The notes under the pieces are model-generated. The model worked only from the letters and a program-made list of their open reading frames with translations, searched no databases and was not told where the DNA came from. 64,000 nucleotides of DNA, taken from positions 1,054,001 through 1,118,000 of the forward strand of contig NZ_CP045929.1 in the NCBI RefSeq assembly GCF_009664835.1, given 5' to 3'. Positions within the stretch are counted from its first letter, which is position 1; each line of letters begins with the position of its first letter. The position numbers and the translations under genes are program-made. Source of the stretch: Allosaccharopolyspora coralli (GTDB lineage Bacteria > Actinomycetota > Actinomycetes > Mycobacteriales > Pseudonocardiaceae). Positions 35,495 to 44,517 of the stretch are shown one piece after another.

Positions 35495-36262
35495 TCAGGT
35501 CGTGTCGAAGATGCCTTCGAGCCGGTAACGGGACCCTGGGTGCAGCAATCGGGCGGCGCTCACGAGCTGACCTTCCGACCAGGTGCGCCGGTGAATCACC
35601 AAGCACGGTTCGGACTCGTCGATGCCCAGCAGGGCACAGTCCTCCCGGGTGCCGAGCACGGCTTCCACGACGTGCTCCCCCTTGCCCAGCGGGGCGATAC
35701 GGGAGAGGTAGTGGTTCGGTGTCTGCGTCGTGAAGTCCTGCTCCAGGTAGTCGGGCGCGAGTTCCGGGTGCACGTGGCGGTCCTCGAGCTGGATCGCGAC
35801 CTCGTCCTCGAAATGCACGAGCACCGAGTGCAGCACCGGCTGTCCCTCGGGGATTCCGAACAGACGGTGCGCACGCAGGTCGGCGGGCTCGCTGCGGACG
35901 GAGATCACGTCGGTGCGGTGCCGGTGTCCGCGACGGTGCACCTCGTCGGCGATGCTGCGCACGTCGTAGAGGGCCGAACTGCTCTTGCGCTCGGCGACGA
36001 ACGTGCCCACCCCGGCCAGTCGCACGAGGAGCCCGTCGGTGCTCAGCTCGCGCAGGGCCCGGTTGATCGTCATGCGGGACAGGCCGAGCGAGTGCACCAG
36101 CTGGCTCTCCGACGGCAGGAGCTCACCCTCGGACCAGCGCCCGGTGCCGATCTGCTCGGTGATCACGTCCTTGAGGCGGCGGTAGGCAGGCGCCGACTCA
36201 CGGCGACTCGCGCCGAACAGCGCGGCGACGTCCGTGGCGTCGATCGTCACGCTGATCACCAC
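35495..36262 (-). CDS. GntR family transcriptional regulator, HutC-like
   Basis: 255 residues from GTG 36262. GntR winged helix (~24-88: APAYRRLKDVITEQIGTGRW and PSESQLVHSLGLSRMTINRA) and UTRA ligand domain (~105-245). The pattern ALRELSTDGLLVRLAGVGTF and SIADEVHRRGHRHRTDV is that of histidine-utilisation repressors (HutC). No hut genes occur in the window, so either it acts on a distant operon or it is a related regulator. Single gene facing a repeat on its 3' side. Confidence 0.88.
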   Translation of the reverse strand: MVISVTIDATDVAALFGASRRESAPAYRRLKDVITEQIGTGRWSEGELLPSESQLVHSLGLSRMTINRALRELSTDGLLVRLAGVGTFVAERKSSSALYDVRSIADEVHRRGHRHRTDVISVRSEPADLRAHRLFGIPEGQPVLHSVLVHFEDEVAIQLEDRHVHPELAPDYLEQDFTTQTPNHYLSRIAPLGKGEHVVEAVLGTREDCALLGIDESEPCLVIHRRTWSEGQLVSAARLLHPGSRYRLEGIFDTT

Positions 36263-36701
36263 CCGTTCCGTCGATCACGTGTACGTGGACGACCAGCGTA
36301 TCGGCGAAACGGACACCGCAGGGCACGGGCAGCGGGGAGCCCGGCGCTAGCGTTGTCTCGGATTCGAGAAACTCACTGGTCAGCGTTGGTTCCTCCGTGC
36401 GATTCGCGTGCCATGGAGGGCGTCGACGCCCGCCATGGACATCGTGAACGGAGAACCGCCATGACCGCTGGACATCGCGAATCGCGTTCCTCGCACGGCG
36501 ACCACGCGAGCCGCACCACGAGCCCACGAGGCGACGAGCGAGTACACGACGACCGCACAGCCTTCGACCACATGCTCGAAGAGGAGCGCGGAACGGTCCA
36601 TCGGGGAATCGACTGAGTTCGTCACGAGAAGCCGAGCCGGCCACCCGATGGCCGAACGTCGATCCTGGCCGGACCGCTTGACGGTGCGAGAGACTGGAGG
36701 C
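36263..36701. other. Intergenic between HutC-like regulator and DUF574 methyltransferase
   Basis: 440 bp. It should hold both promoters. A 51-codon open frame at 36461-36616 (ATG with GGAGAACC upstream; contains RTTSPRGDERVHDDRTAFDH and ends MLEEERGTVHRGID) could be a small protein, but it has no recognisable family and I do not list it as a gene. Nothing else is seen. Confidence 0.4.
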
Positions 36702-37517
36702 ATGGATTCGGACCAGTGGCCCGGCGATCCTTCCGGGATCGACCTCGGCAAGCCGAACTCGGCGCGGATGTACGACTACTATCTGGGCGGCTCCGCGAAC
36801 TTCGCGATCGACCGTGAAGCCGCCGAGGCCGGATTGGCGGCGATGCCGCACGCCCGCGACTACGCGCGCGCCAACCGGGCGTTTCTCGGCCGAGCTGTCG
36901 CGCATCTGGCGCGCTGCGGGATCGACCAGTTCCTCGACCTGGGCTCGGGCGTGCCGACGGTCGGCAACGTCCACGAGATCGCGCAGTCGATCGAGCCCTC
37001 GGCGCGAGTCGCCTACGTCGACCACGAGGCCGTGGCGGTGGCGCACGCTCGTCGGCTGCTGGACTCGACGACCGGTGTGACGGTGACCAACGCCGATATC
37101 CGCGTGCCGTCGGAGGTGCTCGCGGCGCCCGGGGTGGCGGAGCTGATCGATTTCACCCGCCCGGTCGCGGTGCTCGCCGTCGCGATCATTCCGTTCGTCC
37201 CGGACCAGCGCGAGGCGAACGAGGTCTTGGACGAGTACCGGCAAGCCACGACGACGGGCAGCGCGCTGGTCCTGTCGCACATCTCGGCGCTGTCCGCGAC
37301 GCCGCAGCAGGTCGCGGACGCAGAGGAGGTCATGGCGTCGACGCCGACCCCGGCGCGGTGGCGCACTCGCGAGGAGGTCGAGGACTTGGTGCGCGTCGAC
37401 GAGTTGATCGAGCCGGGTCTCGTGCCCGTGCCGTTGTGGCGGCCGGACCGGCCGGTCTCTGCGGACACCGCCGAGAGCAGCAACGCTCTCGGCGCGGTGG
37501 GGTGGCTACGGCGCTGA
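36702..37517 (+). CDS. SAM-dependent methyltransferase, DUF574 family
   Basis: 271 residues from ATG 36702 with an ACTGGAGG ribosome-binding site. It starts with the family hallmark GKPNSARMYDYYLGGSANF (~12-30), continues with ARANRAFLGRAVAHLARCGI, the SAM-binding loop FLDLGSGVPTVGNVHE (~90) and YVDHEAVAVAHARRLL. This family is very frequent in actinomycetes, often in many copies; substrates are not known. Single gene. Confidence 0.92.
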   Translation: MDSDQWPGDPSGIDLGKPNSARMYDYYLGGSANFAIDREAAEAGLAAMPHARDYARANRAFLGRAVAHLARCGIDQFLDLGSGVPTVGNVHEIAQSIEPSARVAYVDHEAVAVAHARRLLDSTTGVTVTNADIRVPSEVLAAPGVAELIDFTRPVAVLAVAIIPFVPDQREANEVLDEYRQATTTGSALVLSHISALSATPQQVADAEEVMASTPTPARWRTREEVEDLVRVDELIEPGLVPVPLWRPDRPVSADTAESSNALGAVGWLRR

Positions 37518-37608
37518 CCGCTCGGCGCGGCCGTTCGACTTTCGCGTGTTACCCGCCGGTAGTACCGTGGTGTGTCGTGGATCACTCCGAATCGCGAGGG
37601 GGTCAACG

Positions 37609-39528
37609 ATGACCACGGTCGATCGTCCGGACACCGGTGGGCACGTCGATGCCGACCAGGCAAGGCAGGTGGCCGAAGAAGCTCGGGAATCCCGTTGGGA
37701 CCGGCCGAGTTTCGGCAAGGAACTGTTCCTCGGCAGACTCCGCCTCGACCTGATCGACCCGCTGCCCGACAGCGATCCGGACGCCTCGGCGGAGGGTGAG
37801 GCGTTCCTGCGGCGACTGCGCGCGTTCTGCGAGGCCAACGTCGACGGCCCCAGCATCGAGCGGGACGCGTGGGTGCCGGACGAGGTCATCAACGGTCTCA
37901 AGGAACTCGGCGCCTTCGGGATCAAGATCCCGCGCGCCTACGGCGGGCTCGGTCTTCCCGTCGTCTACTACCACCGCGCGTTGATGCTCGTCGGCACCGC
38001 CAGCCCCGCGATCGGCGCGCTGCTCTCGGCGCACCAGTCGATCGGGGTGCCGCAGCCGGTGAAGATGTTCGGCACACAGGAACAGAAGGACGAGTTCCTT
38101 CCCCGCTGCGTCCGCGAGATCACGGCGTTCCTGCTCACCGAACCCGACGTCGGCAGCGACCCGGCGCGACTCGCCGCGACCGCCGAACCCGCCGCCGACG
38201 GCGAGAGCTACACCCTCAACGGCGTGAAGCTGTGGACGACGAACGGCGTGCTCGCCGACCTGCTCGTGGTGATGGCGCGAGTGCCGAAGGCCGAAGGGCG
38301 CCGCGGCGGCGTCAGTGCCTTCGTCGTCGAAGCGAACTCCGACGGCATCACGGTCGAGAACCGCAACGAGTTCCTCGGCCTGCGAGGCATCGAGAACGGC
38401 GTGACCCGCCTGCACGACGTGGTGGTGCCCGCGCGCAACCGGATCGGCCGGGAGGGCGACGGCCTCAAGATCGCGCTGACCACGCTGAACACCGGTCGGC
38501 TCTCGCTTCCCGCGCTGTGCGCCGGATCGTCGAAATGGTCCGTGCGGATCGGGCGCGAGTGGTCGGCCGAGCGCGTGCAGTGGGGCAAGCCGGTGGGTGA
38601 GCACGAGGCCATCGCAGGAACGCTGTCGTACATGACCGCGACGGCGTTCGCGCTGGAGGCGATCCTCGAGGTCTCCGGGCGGCTCGCGGACGCGGACCGG
38701 CACGACATCCGGATCGAAGCGGCGCTCGCGAAGCTCTACAGTTCGGAACACGCGTGGCAAATCGCCGACGATCTCGTGCAGGTGCGGGGCGGGCGCGGCT
38801 ACGAGACGGCGGATTCGCTGGCAGCACGCGGTGAGCGTGGGGTTCCCGCCGAGCAGATGCTGCGCGATCTGCGGATCAACCGGATCTTCGAGGGCTCCAG
38901 CGAGATCATGCGCCTGCTCATCGCACGGGAAGCGGTGGACGCGCATCTCTCGGTCGCGGGCGACCTCGTGGATCCTCAGGCCGACATGCGGGCCAAGGCC
39001 GACGCTGCTCGCGGTGCGGCCGGGTTCTACGCGAAGTGGCTGCCGAGTCTCCTCGTCGGCAAGGGCCACCTGCGCAGCAGTTTCGGCGATTACGGCCCAC
39101 TCGCCGAGCACTTGCGGTTCGTGGAACGGGCGAGCCGCCGCCTCGCGCGTCAGACGTTCTACGGAATGTCGCGCTGGCAGGCGAAACTGGAGCACCGGCA
39201 GCTGTTCCTCGGCAGGATCGTCGACATCGGGGCCGAACTGTTCGCCATGAGCGCCAGCTGCGTGTACGCGCGTTCGGCCGGTCAGGACCGGTCCGCGCTC
39301 GAGCTCGCCGACGTCTTCTGCAGACAGGCCCGGCGCCGCGTCGAGGCGTTGTTCGATGCACTGTGGAGCAATACCGACGCCGACGACCGCCGGGTGGCCA
39401 AGCGACTCCTCGACGGTCGGTACACCTGGCTCGAGGAGGGAGTCACCGACGTCTCGCTGGAGGGGCCCTGGATCGCCGAGGCGCAGCCGGGTCCGACTCG
39501 ACGCGAGAACCACCGCCGATCCGTATAA
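37609..39528 (+). CDS. Acyl-CoA dehydrogenase, FadE10-like long form
   Basis: 639 residues from ATG 37609 (GAGGGGG ribosome-binding site). The beginning DQARQVAEEARESRWDRPSF and FGKELFLGRLRLDLI, the LLTEPDVGSDPARLAATA flavin block, WGKPVGEHEAIAG, and FEGSSEIMRLLIAREAVDAH agree with mycobacterial FadE10, which is of the same length. The extra ~190-residue C-terminal domain includes ASGFYAKWL-type sequence (GAAGFYAKWLPSLLVG) and ARQTFYGMSRWQAKLEHRQL. FadE10 is described as an unusual dehydrogenase with a closed active site; a normal catalytic role should not be assumed. Followed by two hairpins. Confidence 0.92.
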   Translation: MTTVDRPDTGGHVDADQARQVAEEARESRWDRPSFGKELFLGRLRLDLIDPLPDSDPDASAEGEAFLRRLRAFCEANVDGPSIERDAWVPDEVINGLKELGAFGIKIPRAYGGLGLPVVYYHRALMLVGTASPAIGALLSAHQSIGVPQPVKMFGTQEQKDEFLPRCVREITAFLLTEPDVGSDPARLAATAEPAADGESYTLNGVKLWTTNGVLADLLVVMARVPKAEGRRGGVSAFVVEANSDGITVENRNEFLGLRGIENGVTRLHDVVVPARNRIGREGDGLKIALTTLNTGRLSLPALCAGSSKWSVRIGREWSAERVQWGKPVGEHEAIAGTLSYMTATAFALEAILEVSGRLADADRHDIRIEAALAKLYSSEHAWQIADDLVQVRGGRGYETADSLAARGERGVPAEQMLRDLRINRIFEGSSEIMRLLIAREAVDAHLSVAGDLVDPQADMRAKADAARGAAGFYAKWLPSLLVGKGHLRSSFGDYGPLAEHLRFVERASRRLARQTFYGMSRWQAKLEHRQLFLGRIVDIGAELFAMSASCVYARSAGQDRSALELADVFCRQARRRVEALFDALWSNTDADDRRVAKRLLDGRYTWLEEGVTDVSLEGPWIAEAQPGPTRRENHRRSV

Positions 39529-39532
39529 GGCA

Positions 39533-39576
39533 GCGTGAGTCTTTTTGGTGGCTATGACCACCAAAAAGACTCACGC
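39533..39576. repeat. 44-nt hairpin repeat, copy 4
   Basis: Perfect arms GCGTGAGTCTTTTTGGTGG and CCACCAAAAAGACTCACGC around CTATGA. Lies 4 nt after the stop of the FadE10-like gene, in terminator position between convergent genes. Confidence 0.92.
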
Positions 39577-39583
39577 CTCTGTA

Positions 39584-39635
39584 GAGGTGAACGGCACCTT
39601 CGCCCCAGGAGACGAGGCGAAAGTGCCGTTCGCCT
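39584..39635. terminator. Second hairpin between convergent FadE10-like and PAS genes
   Basis: The arms GGTGAACGGCACCTTCGCC and GGCGAAAGTGCCGTTCGCC pair over about 19 bp with few mismatches. The core GGCGAA..GTGCCGTTCGCC is the same motif that is tandemly repeated at 53715-54020, so this hairpin belongs to a third repeat family. Confidence 0.75.
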
Positions 39636-39671
39636 CGTGCGGAGTGGCGGCGCGGCGGCTCGCCATGAGGC

Positions 39672-40037
39672 TCACCTGAACGGGTGGACGCCGGTGGTTG
39701 TTGCGTCCGGGGTGCAGATGGCCATGGCGCCGAGCGCGACGCCGACGCCGTCGCAGACGACGAGCAGCCGTCCCGCGACCTCACGGATCTCCCCATCCGC
39801 GCACAACACCGGCAAGTTCGCCGCGAGATCCTTGACCTGCGGTTCCCGCATGGCGCGCCGGAACCCTGCCCAGTGCGCCTGCCGCAGGTGTGCCGGGACC
39901 ACGAGATCGAGACTCCGCCGACCCGCGTCGCGCGCCGGGTGTCCGAACAGGGTTTCGGCGACGGGGTTCCAGCACGTGATCACGCCTGCGGTGTCCGCGA
40001 CGATCACGGACCGGCCGTCGACGGTCGTGGTCACCAC
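39672..40037 (-). CDS. PAS domain protein
   Basis: About 121 residues from GTG 40037 (or the adjoining GTG 40034, whose last two bases are in the upstream stop). A single PAS fold: GRSVIVADTAGVITCWNPVA (~8-27), LFGHPARDAGRRSLDLVVPA and LRQAHWAGFRRAM, then a C-terminal half ending in a short beta part. No output domain follows. The start overlaps the stop of the O-methyltransferase gene (GTGGTGA), so the two are translationally coupled, and it may sense a ligand or redox signal for that enzyme. Confidence 0.82.
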   Translation of the reverse strand: MVTTTVDGRSVIVADTAGVITCWNPVAETLFGHPARDAGRRSLDLVVPAHLRQAHWAGFRRAMREPQVKDLAANLPVLCADGEIREVAGRLLVVCDGVGVALGAMAICTPDATTTGVHPFR

Positions 40038-41038
40038 TTCTCCGGAACGCAGTCCAGGACGAGCTGATCCACGGGGGTCGTATGCACGCCCGCGACGCGC
40101 AGACCCGCGCGCCGGGCCAGTTCCGTGTACTCGTCGACGGTGCGTTCGCGGCCACCCAGCAACACGAGCATGCGCAGGTTCATCTCGGTGAACGAACCGG
40201 CCTCGGGAGTGTGGGACTCGATCACGATCACCCGGCCGGTGCTCCCCGCGGCCTCGGCGCAGCGGCGCAGAATCTCCACGGCCTCCGCGTCCGGCCAGTC
40301 GTGCACGATGCTGCTCAGCACGTAGTGATCGCCGCGCGCGGGCAGCGGGTCGAAGAAGGTCTGCCCGTCGAACGTGCACCGCTCGTCCACGCCTCGTTCG
40401 GCGAGATACTTCCGTCCGCGCTCCACCGTTTCCGGTAGATCCACGAGGCTCGCTCGTACGTCCGGGTTCTCTTCCAGTACTGACGCCAGCAACGCACCCG
40501 TCCCGCCGCCCACGTCGACCACGTGCGCCGTCGACGGCCAGGCGTAGCCGCGCGCCGCGTCCAGGACGAACTCCCGACCGGAGGCCATCGTCTCGTCGAA
40601 CGCGGCGCCGACGGAGGCGTGATCGGCGAGGTACTCCCAGAAGGGTTGACCGAACACCCGTTGCCAGCTCGGTTCGCCAGTCCGGACGGTGTGCAGCAGT
40701 TCGGTGAAGGCGAGGTCCATCCGGCCGCCGAAACCTTCCAGGTCCAGCCACAGTCGCATGCCCGTGGGCGAGTCGCTGCGCAGCTGCTCGGCGGTCGCAT
40801 TCAGCGCGAACACGCCCGGCGTGGACTCGACGAACACACCCTGGCCTGCGAGGTGCGACAGCACCCGCGCGAGCGCGTCGGAGTCCGTACCGGAGCGTTC
40901 GGCCAAGGCCGCCGCGTCGAGCGGTCCGTCCGCGAGCAGGTCCGCGACGTTCGTCGTCGCCGCGACACGCAACGCCATCGGGGTCACGAGATCCATCAGC
41001 GGCCACAGGCTCTGCACCGCGTCGTCGTGCTCGGACAT
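40031..41038 (-). CDS. O-methyltransferase (SAM-dependent, plant/CrtF-like type)
   Basis: 335 residues from ATG 41038 with GGAGGCGG upstream. N-terminal dimerisation winged helix (~10-95, with RVAATTNVADLLADGPLDAA), C-terminal Rossmann-like domain: HVVDVGGGTGALLASVLEEN (SAM loop, ~170-190), LVDLPETVERGRK, HYVLSSIVHDWPDAEAVEIL with His-Asp, and NLRMLVLLGGRERTVDEYTE. This is the family of small-molecule O-methyltransferases from natural-product pathways. No biosynthetic cluster is visible here. Longer frame into the hairpin (41064) discarded. Confidence 0.92.
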   Translation of the reverse strand: MSEHDDAVQSLWPLMDLVTPMALRVAATTNVADLLADGPLDAAALAERSGTDSDALARVLSHLAGQGVFVESTPGVFALNATAEQLRSDSPTGMRLWLDLEGFGGRMDLAFTELLHTVRTGEPSWQRVFGQPFWEYLADHASVGAAFDETMASGREFVLDAARGYAWPSTAHVVDVGGGTGALLASVLEENPDVRASLVDLPETVERGRKYLAERGVDERCTFDGQTFFDPLPARGDHYVLSSIVHDWPDAEAVEILRRCAEAAGSTGRVIVIESHTPEAGSFTEMNLRMLVLLGGRERTVDEYTELARRAGLRVAGVHTTPVDQLVLDCVPEKW

Positions 41039-41063
41039 TCCGCCTCCGGTCAGCGCCGCCGGG

Positions 41064-41107
41064 GCGTGAGCCTTTTTGGTTGCTCTAGCCACCAAAAAGG
41101 CTCACGC
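41064..41107. repeat. 44-nt hairpin repeat, copy 5
   Basis: Arms GCGTGAGCCTTTTTGGTTG and CACCAAAAAGGCTCACGC; loop CTCTAGC. It lies 25 nt upstream of the O-methyltransferase start and 26 nt downstream of the PspC gene, that is, between two genes transcribed in the same direction. Confidence 0.9.
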
Positions 41108-41133
41108 TCCCCGCACACCCCGCCGTCTGGTCG

Positions 41134-41319
41134 TCAGGGTGTCTTGGGGATGAGGATCCACAGGGCGATGTAGATCAGAATCTGCGGGCCGGGCAGAACG
41201 CAGGAGATCACGAACGCGAGGCGCACCAGCCCGGTGCTCCAGCCGAACCGCCGCGCGATGCCGGAACACACGCCGGCGATCATCTTGCTGTCCTGGGGGC
41301 GCATGAGTTGAGCTGCCAT
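41134..41319 (-). CDS. PspC domain protein
   Basis: 61 residues, the whole being a PspC domain: RPQDSKMIAGVCSGIARRFG (~7-26), then WSTGLVRLAFVISCVLPGPQ with one hydrophobic hairpin helix ILIYIALWILIPKTP. It is a small inner-membrane protein related to the phage-shock PspC; actinobacteria have many stand-alone copies linked with envelope stress. Single gene; role not known. Confidence 0.9.
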   Translation of the reverse strand: MAAQLMRPQDSKMIAGVCSGIARRFGWSTGLVRLAFVISCVLPGPQILIYIALWILIPKTP

Positions 41320-41358
41320 GCCATCAGTGTGCCTGCCCCGGCGACGGAGAGCACACGA

Positions 41359-41390
41359 AAGCGGGTGGACCCCGAAGGATCCACCCGCTT
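41359..41390 (-). terminator. Intrinsic terminator downstream of the CHAP gene
   Basis: Arms AAGCGGGTGGA and TCCACCCGCTT, 11 bp, loop CCCCGAAGGA. It lies 31 nt beyond the CHAP-protein stop on the minus strand and before the PspC gene. Confidence 0.75.
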
Positions 41391-41420
41391 GCGTCTCCGC
41401 TCGTCATCCGCGGTGCGTCA

Positions 41421-42188
41421 TCACCAGGGGCTGACGCCGCCGTAGAAGGTCTCCGAGCTCAACTCGTGCGTCTTGCGCTCGACACTGTCGGTGTTGTCAC
41501 CGGTGTTGCCCTCGATCGTCGTCACCTGGTTACCGTCGACCTTTTCGACGATGCCGATGTGCTTACTCGTGGACGGGCTGCTCGGGCCGGTACCGAAGAG
41601 CAGGACGTCGCCCGGCTTGGCCTGGTCGAGGTTCTCCGCGTCGTAGGCGGTGCCCTTCTCCTGGCCCGTCTCGTAGACGTTGCCGGTGAAGGCGTACTGC
41701 TCGGGGTCGACGTCGACGCCGGCGTCCTGCCACATGTTCATGGCGAACAGGGCGCACCAGGAGACGCACTGACCGGAGTACTTCTGGCAGTTGTCGCCAC
41801 CGGTCTCGGTGGTACCGATCTCCGGCTGCGCGGCCGAGATGATCCGGTCCGGCAGAGACGGCGCCGGGGCGGGCGCCTGGCGGGGCTTGTTCTGACCGTT
41901 GCCCTTGGCCTGGCCCTTCTTGGCGCCGGCGTTGTCCTTCGCAGCCTGCGGCTTCTGCTGCGGACCGTTCTGGCTGTCCTTGATCTGCTGCACGATCTGG
42001 GCGGCAGGGCCGGACAGGACCGGTCCGTCGGGGTGCGAGACCGGGGCGGCAGCGGCGCTGCCGAAACTCATCAGGGTCATCGCGGAGGCCGCGCCGAGCG
42101 TGATGAGCGTCTTGCGGACGCGACGCGCCGCGGTGGGACGGGGGGACTGGTTCTCGTCGGCGTTCGATTTGCCAGTGATGTAGTGCAC
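41421..42188 (-). CDS. Secreted CHAP domain protein (cell-wall amidase/peptidase)
   Basis: 255 residues from GTG 42188; the open frame extends to 42350 but the signal peptide fits the shorter form. Signal: RRVRKTLITLGAASAMTLMS then GSAAAAP (~22-48). An Ala/Gln/Lys-rich linker (~65-115) precedes the CHAP domain (~125-255) with the catalytic Cys in SGQCVSWCALFAMNMW, His in SKHIGIVEKV and the following Asn in IEGNTGDN. It should cleave peptidoglycan peptide bonds outside the membrane. Single gene with its own terminator. I see no c-di-AMP riboswitch upstream, although such genes often have one. Confidence 0.86.
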   Translation of the reverse strand: MHYITGKSNADENQSPRPTAARRVRKTLITLGAASAMTLMSFGSAAAAPVSHPDGPVLSGPAAQIVQQIKDSQNGPQQKPQAAKDNAGAKKGQAKGNGQNKPRQAPAPAPSLPDRIISAAQPEIGTTETGGDNCQKYSGQCVSWCALFAMNMWQDAGVDVDPEQYAFTGNVYETGQEKGTAYDAENLDQAKPGDVLLFGTGPSSPSTSKHIGIVEKVDGNQVTTIEGNTGDNTDSVERKTHELSSETFYGGVSPW

Positions 42189-42854
42189 TTCGGGGAATCT
42201 CTTCTTCTTCGGGGGAAGGGGTCGTTCCCCGGCTTCGGGGGTGCCGGGCGGAACGACGTCGACATTGCCGGTCCTGAGCCCGGGTGACACCGGTGAATGT
42301 ACGTATACGGGTACCTGGACGCCGATTCTCGCCGTGGCTTGTCGCACCATTTTGTCGGTCCGATACCAGCTGTACTCGATGTGTAGTCGCCGCTATTCGT
42401 CGATCATGTCCTCGTCTGTCACCCACTGTGTCGATGTCACTTCGGGTAGTGTCTGACGTGGGGTTTCGATGCGGCGGATGCGGTGTGCGCGTGGTCAGGA
42501 GGTGACTACTCCGAGCATCCACGTGGAACTCCCCGATCGCTCCCGCTGAGCCGGAATCGGCGCGGAGTTGCCGAAGGGTCGCGTTTCTCGTGATCCGCCC
42601 GGACGTTTCGGGTCGACTATTTCGCCGATCGTCCGAAATTCGTGGAGTGACAGGGTGAATGCGAACGGTAATGGTCTCGTACGCACCGCCTCGCCGGGGA
42701 TCCGGATCGCACCGCCTCGACGGCACCTCGGGTGGGAAACGAACGGGAACGGATCTCGGCTGCGTATCGACTCCTCGCTGGACGGCCACCGGAGACGTCC
42801 GGGCCGCTAGGTTCCCCCTGTCGAGCTGCTCCGGACGGGAAGGCGGGAACGACT
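42189..42854. other. Intergenic between divergent CHAP and S37 genes
   Basis: 665 bp, or about 505 if the CHAP gene starts at 42350. Contains two divergent promoters by necessity. I see AT-rich spots (for example 42340-42365) but no certain -35/-10 pair, riboswitch or gene. Several open frames are shadows of no known family. Confidence 0.4.
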
Positions 42855-44267
42855 GTGAAAAGGCTGATCGCGGCCACGGCCGCGTGCGTGACGATGCTGG
42901 GTCTCGCGGCAGCGCCGGTGAGCGCGGCACCCGGACAAGACGACGTGATGCCCGGACGAGACGGGGTCGTCGACCGACTGGAATCGATACCGGGCCTGAC
43001 GGTCGTCGGGGAACGCCCCACCGAGCAGGGCTACCGCTTCTTCGACCTCACGTTCACCCAACCGGCCGATCACCACGATCCGGACGGCCCCACCTTCGAG
43101 CAGCGGCTCACGCTCCTGCACAAGGACTTCGCGCGACCGAACGTGATGTACACCAGCGGCTACTACGTTCCACCTGTGCCGCACCGCGCCGAGCCGACCC
43201 AGCTCGTCGACGGCAACCAGCTCAACATGGAGTACCGGTTCTTCGAACCGTCGCGGCCCGAACCGGCCGACTGGACCACGCTCGACATCTGGCAGGCGGC
43301 CACCGACCAGCACCGCGTGGTGGAGGCGTTCCGGCAGGTCTACGGCGAGGAGTGGATCACCACCGGCGGTAGCAAGGGCGGCATGACTGCCACGTACCAC
43401 CGCCGCTTCTACCCCCAGGACGTCGACGGCACCGTGGCCTACGTCGCCCCCAACGACGTGGACAACGAGGAGGACAGCCGCTACGACGAGTTCTTCGCCA
43501 CCGTCGGCACCCCGGAATGCCGGGACGCGCTGGCGGCGGTGCAGCGGGAGGTGCTCGTACGCCGCGACGAGATGCTGGCGCGCTACCGCGACTACGCCGA
43601 GCGCAACGGTCTGACCTTCGAGCGGCTGCCCGGCGGCATCGACCAGGCGTTGGAGGGAACCGTCCTCGACACCGTGTACGCGTTCTGGCAATACCAGCTC
43701 GAGTCGGACTGCGCCACGGTGCCGCCCGCCGACGCCTCGACGCAGCAGCTCTGGGACTTCGTCGGCAACGCCGTGGGCTGGGATTCCTTCGCCGACGCCG
43801 GGCTCGACCACTACGTGCCCTACTACTTCCAGGCCGCCACCGAGCTCGGCTGGCCGGACGTCTCGCACGAGCACCTCGACGACCTGTTGCGCCACGACCA
43901 CGACGGCGGTCCCGCGCAATACCTGCCGGACGGGCTCCCGGTGGAGTTCGACCGCAAGGCGATGGCCGACATCGACCGGTGGGTGCGCACGCGGGGTACG
44001 GAGTTGCTCTACGTCAACGGGGGGAACGACCCGTGGGCGGCCGAGCCGTTCCGCGTCTCGCCCGCACCGCCGAAGGACTCGGCGGTGTTCACCGTGCCGG
44101 GCGGCAATCACGGTTCCGACATCGCGCAGCTGCCGCAGGCCGAACGCGACCAGGCGACCGCGATGCTGCTGAAGTGGGCGGACGTGTCGGACGACCCTGC
44201 GGTCCTGGACGGCCCACAGCACATCCCGGCGCTCGACGACTACGAGATGCCTCGGCGCCCTCTCTGA
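42855..44267 (+). CDS. Secreted S37-family prolyl aminopeptidase (tri/tetrapeptidyl)
   Basis: 470 residues from GTG 42855 with a signal peptide (KRLIAATAACVTMLGLAAAP, cleavage after VSAA). An alpha/beta-hydrolase core with nucleophilic Ser in ITTGGSKGGMTATYHRRF (~175), Asp in YVNGGNDPW (~390) and His in GGNHGSD (~420). The YVAPNDVDNEEDSRYDEFF region is a hallmark of peptidase family S37 (PS-10 type) from actinomycetes. It releases short peptides from secreted proteins. Single gene, followed by a hairpin terminator. Confidence 0.92.
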   Translation: MKRLIAATAACVTMLGLAAAPVSAAPGQDDVMPGRDGVVDRLESIPGLTVVGERPTEQGYRFFDLTFTQPADHHDPDGPTFEQRLTLLHKDFARPNVMYTSGYYVPPVPHRAEPTQLVDGNQLNMEYRFFEPSRPEPADWTTLDIWQAATDQHRVVEAFRQVYGEEWITTGGSKGGMTATYHRRFYPQDVDGTVAYVAPNDVDNEEDSRYDEFFATVGTPECRDALAAVQREVLVRRDEMLARYRDYAERNGLTFERLPGGIDQALEGTVLDTVYAFWQYQLESDCATVPPADASTQQLWDFVGNAVGWDSFADAGLDHYVPYYFQAATELGWPDVSHEHLDDLLRHDHDGGPAQYLPDGLPVEFDRKAMADIDRWVRTRGTELLYVNGGNDPWAAEPFRVSPAPPKDSAVFTVPGGNHGSDIAQLPQAERDQATAMLLKWADVSDDPAVLDGPQHIPALDDYEMPRRPL

Positions 44268-44294
44268 CCTGCTGAGAAACCGACAATCGAACGC

Positions 44295-44376
44295 GAACGC
44301 GAAGGACGGCACCCCGTCCGGCTCGTGGCCCTCACTCGAGGTGACACGGGCGGACAGGGTGCCGTCCGGCGTTCGC
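44295..44376. terminator. Large hairpin between convergent S37 and alcohol dehydrogenase genes
   Basis: GACGGCACCCCGTCCG (44305-44320) pairs with CGGACAGGGTGCCGTC (44351-44366), and the outer GAACGC/GCGTTC extends the stem after a bulge. The loop is 30 nt. It is the likely bidirectional terminator. No further feature is seen up to 44517. Confidence 0.7.
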
Positions 44377-44517
44377 TCGCCTCGTTGGGCCTCACCGTGC
44401 CCGTGCTGAGCACGCGAGACCATGCCCTGACGGGCATCAGAACAAGACCACAGCCGGGCGGTCAGTGGCGACCGCCGGGCTCGCAACCCACGCCGTGAGG
44501 TTCGTTCGCCGTGTCGC

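Noticed and set aside
36461-36616. 51-codon small gene between the HutC-like regulator and the DUF574 gene
   Set aside because: It has a plausible ribosome-binding site, but no recognisable family or conservation evidence.
42189-42854. c-di-AMP (ydaO) riboswitch upstream of the CHAP gene
   Set aside because: Such elements often precede cell-wall hydrolase genes in actinobacteria, but I could not find the conserved core here.
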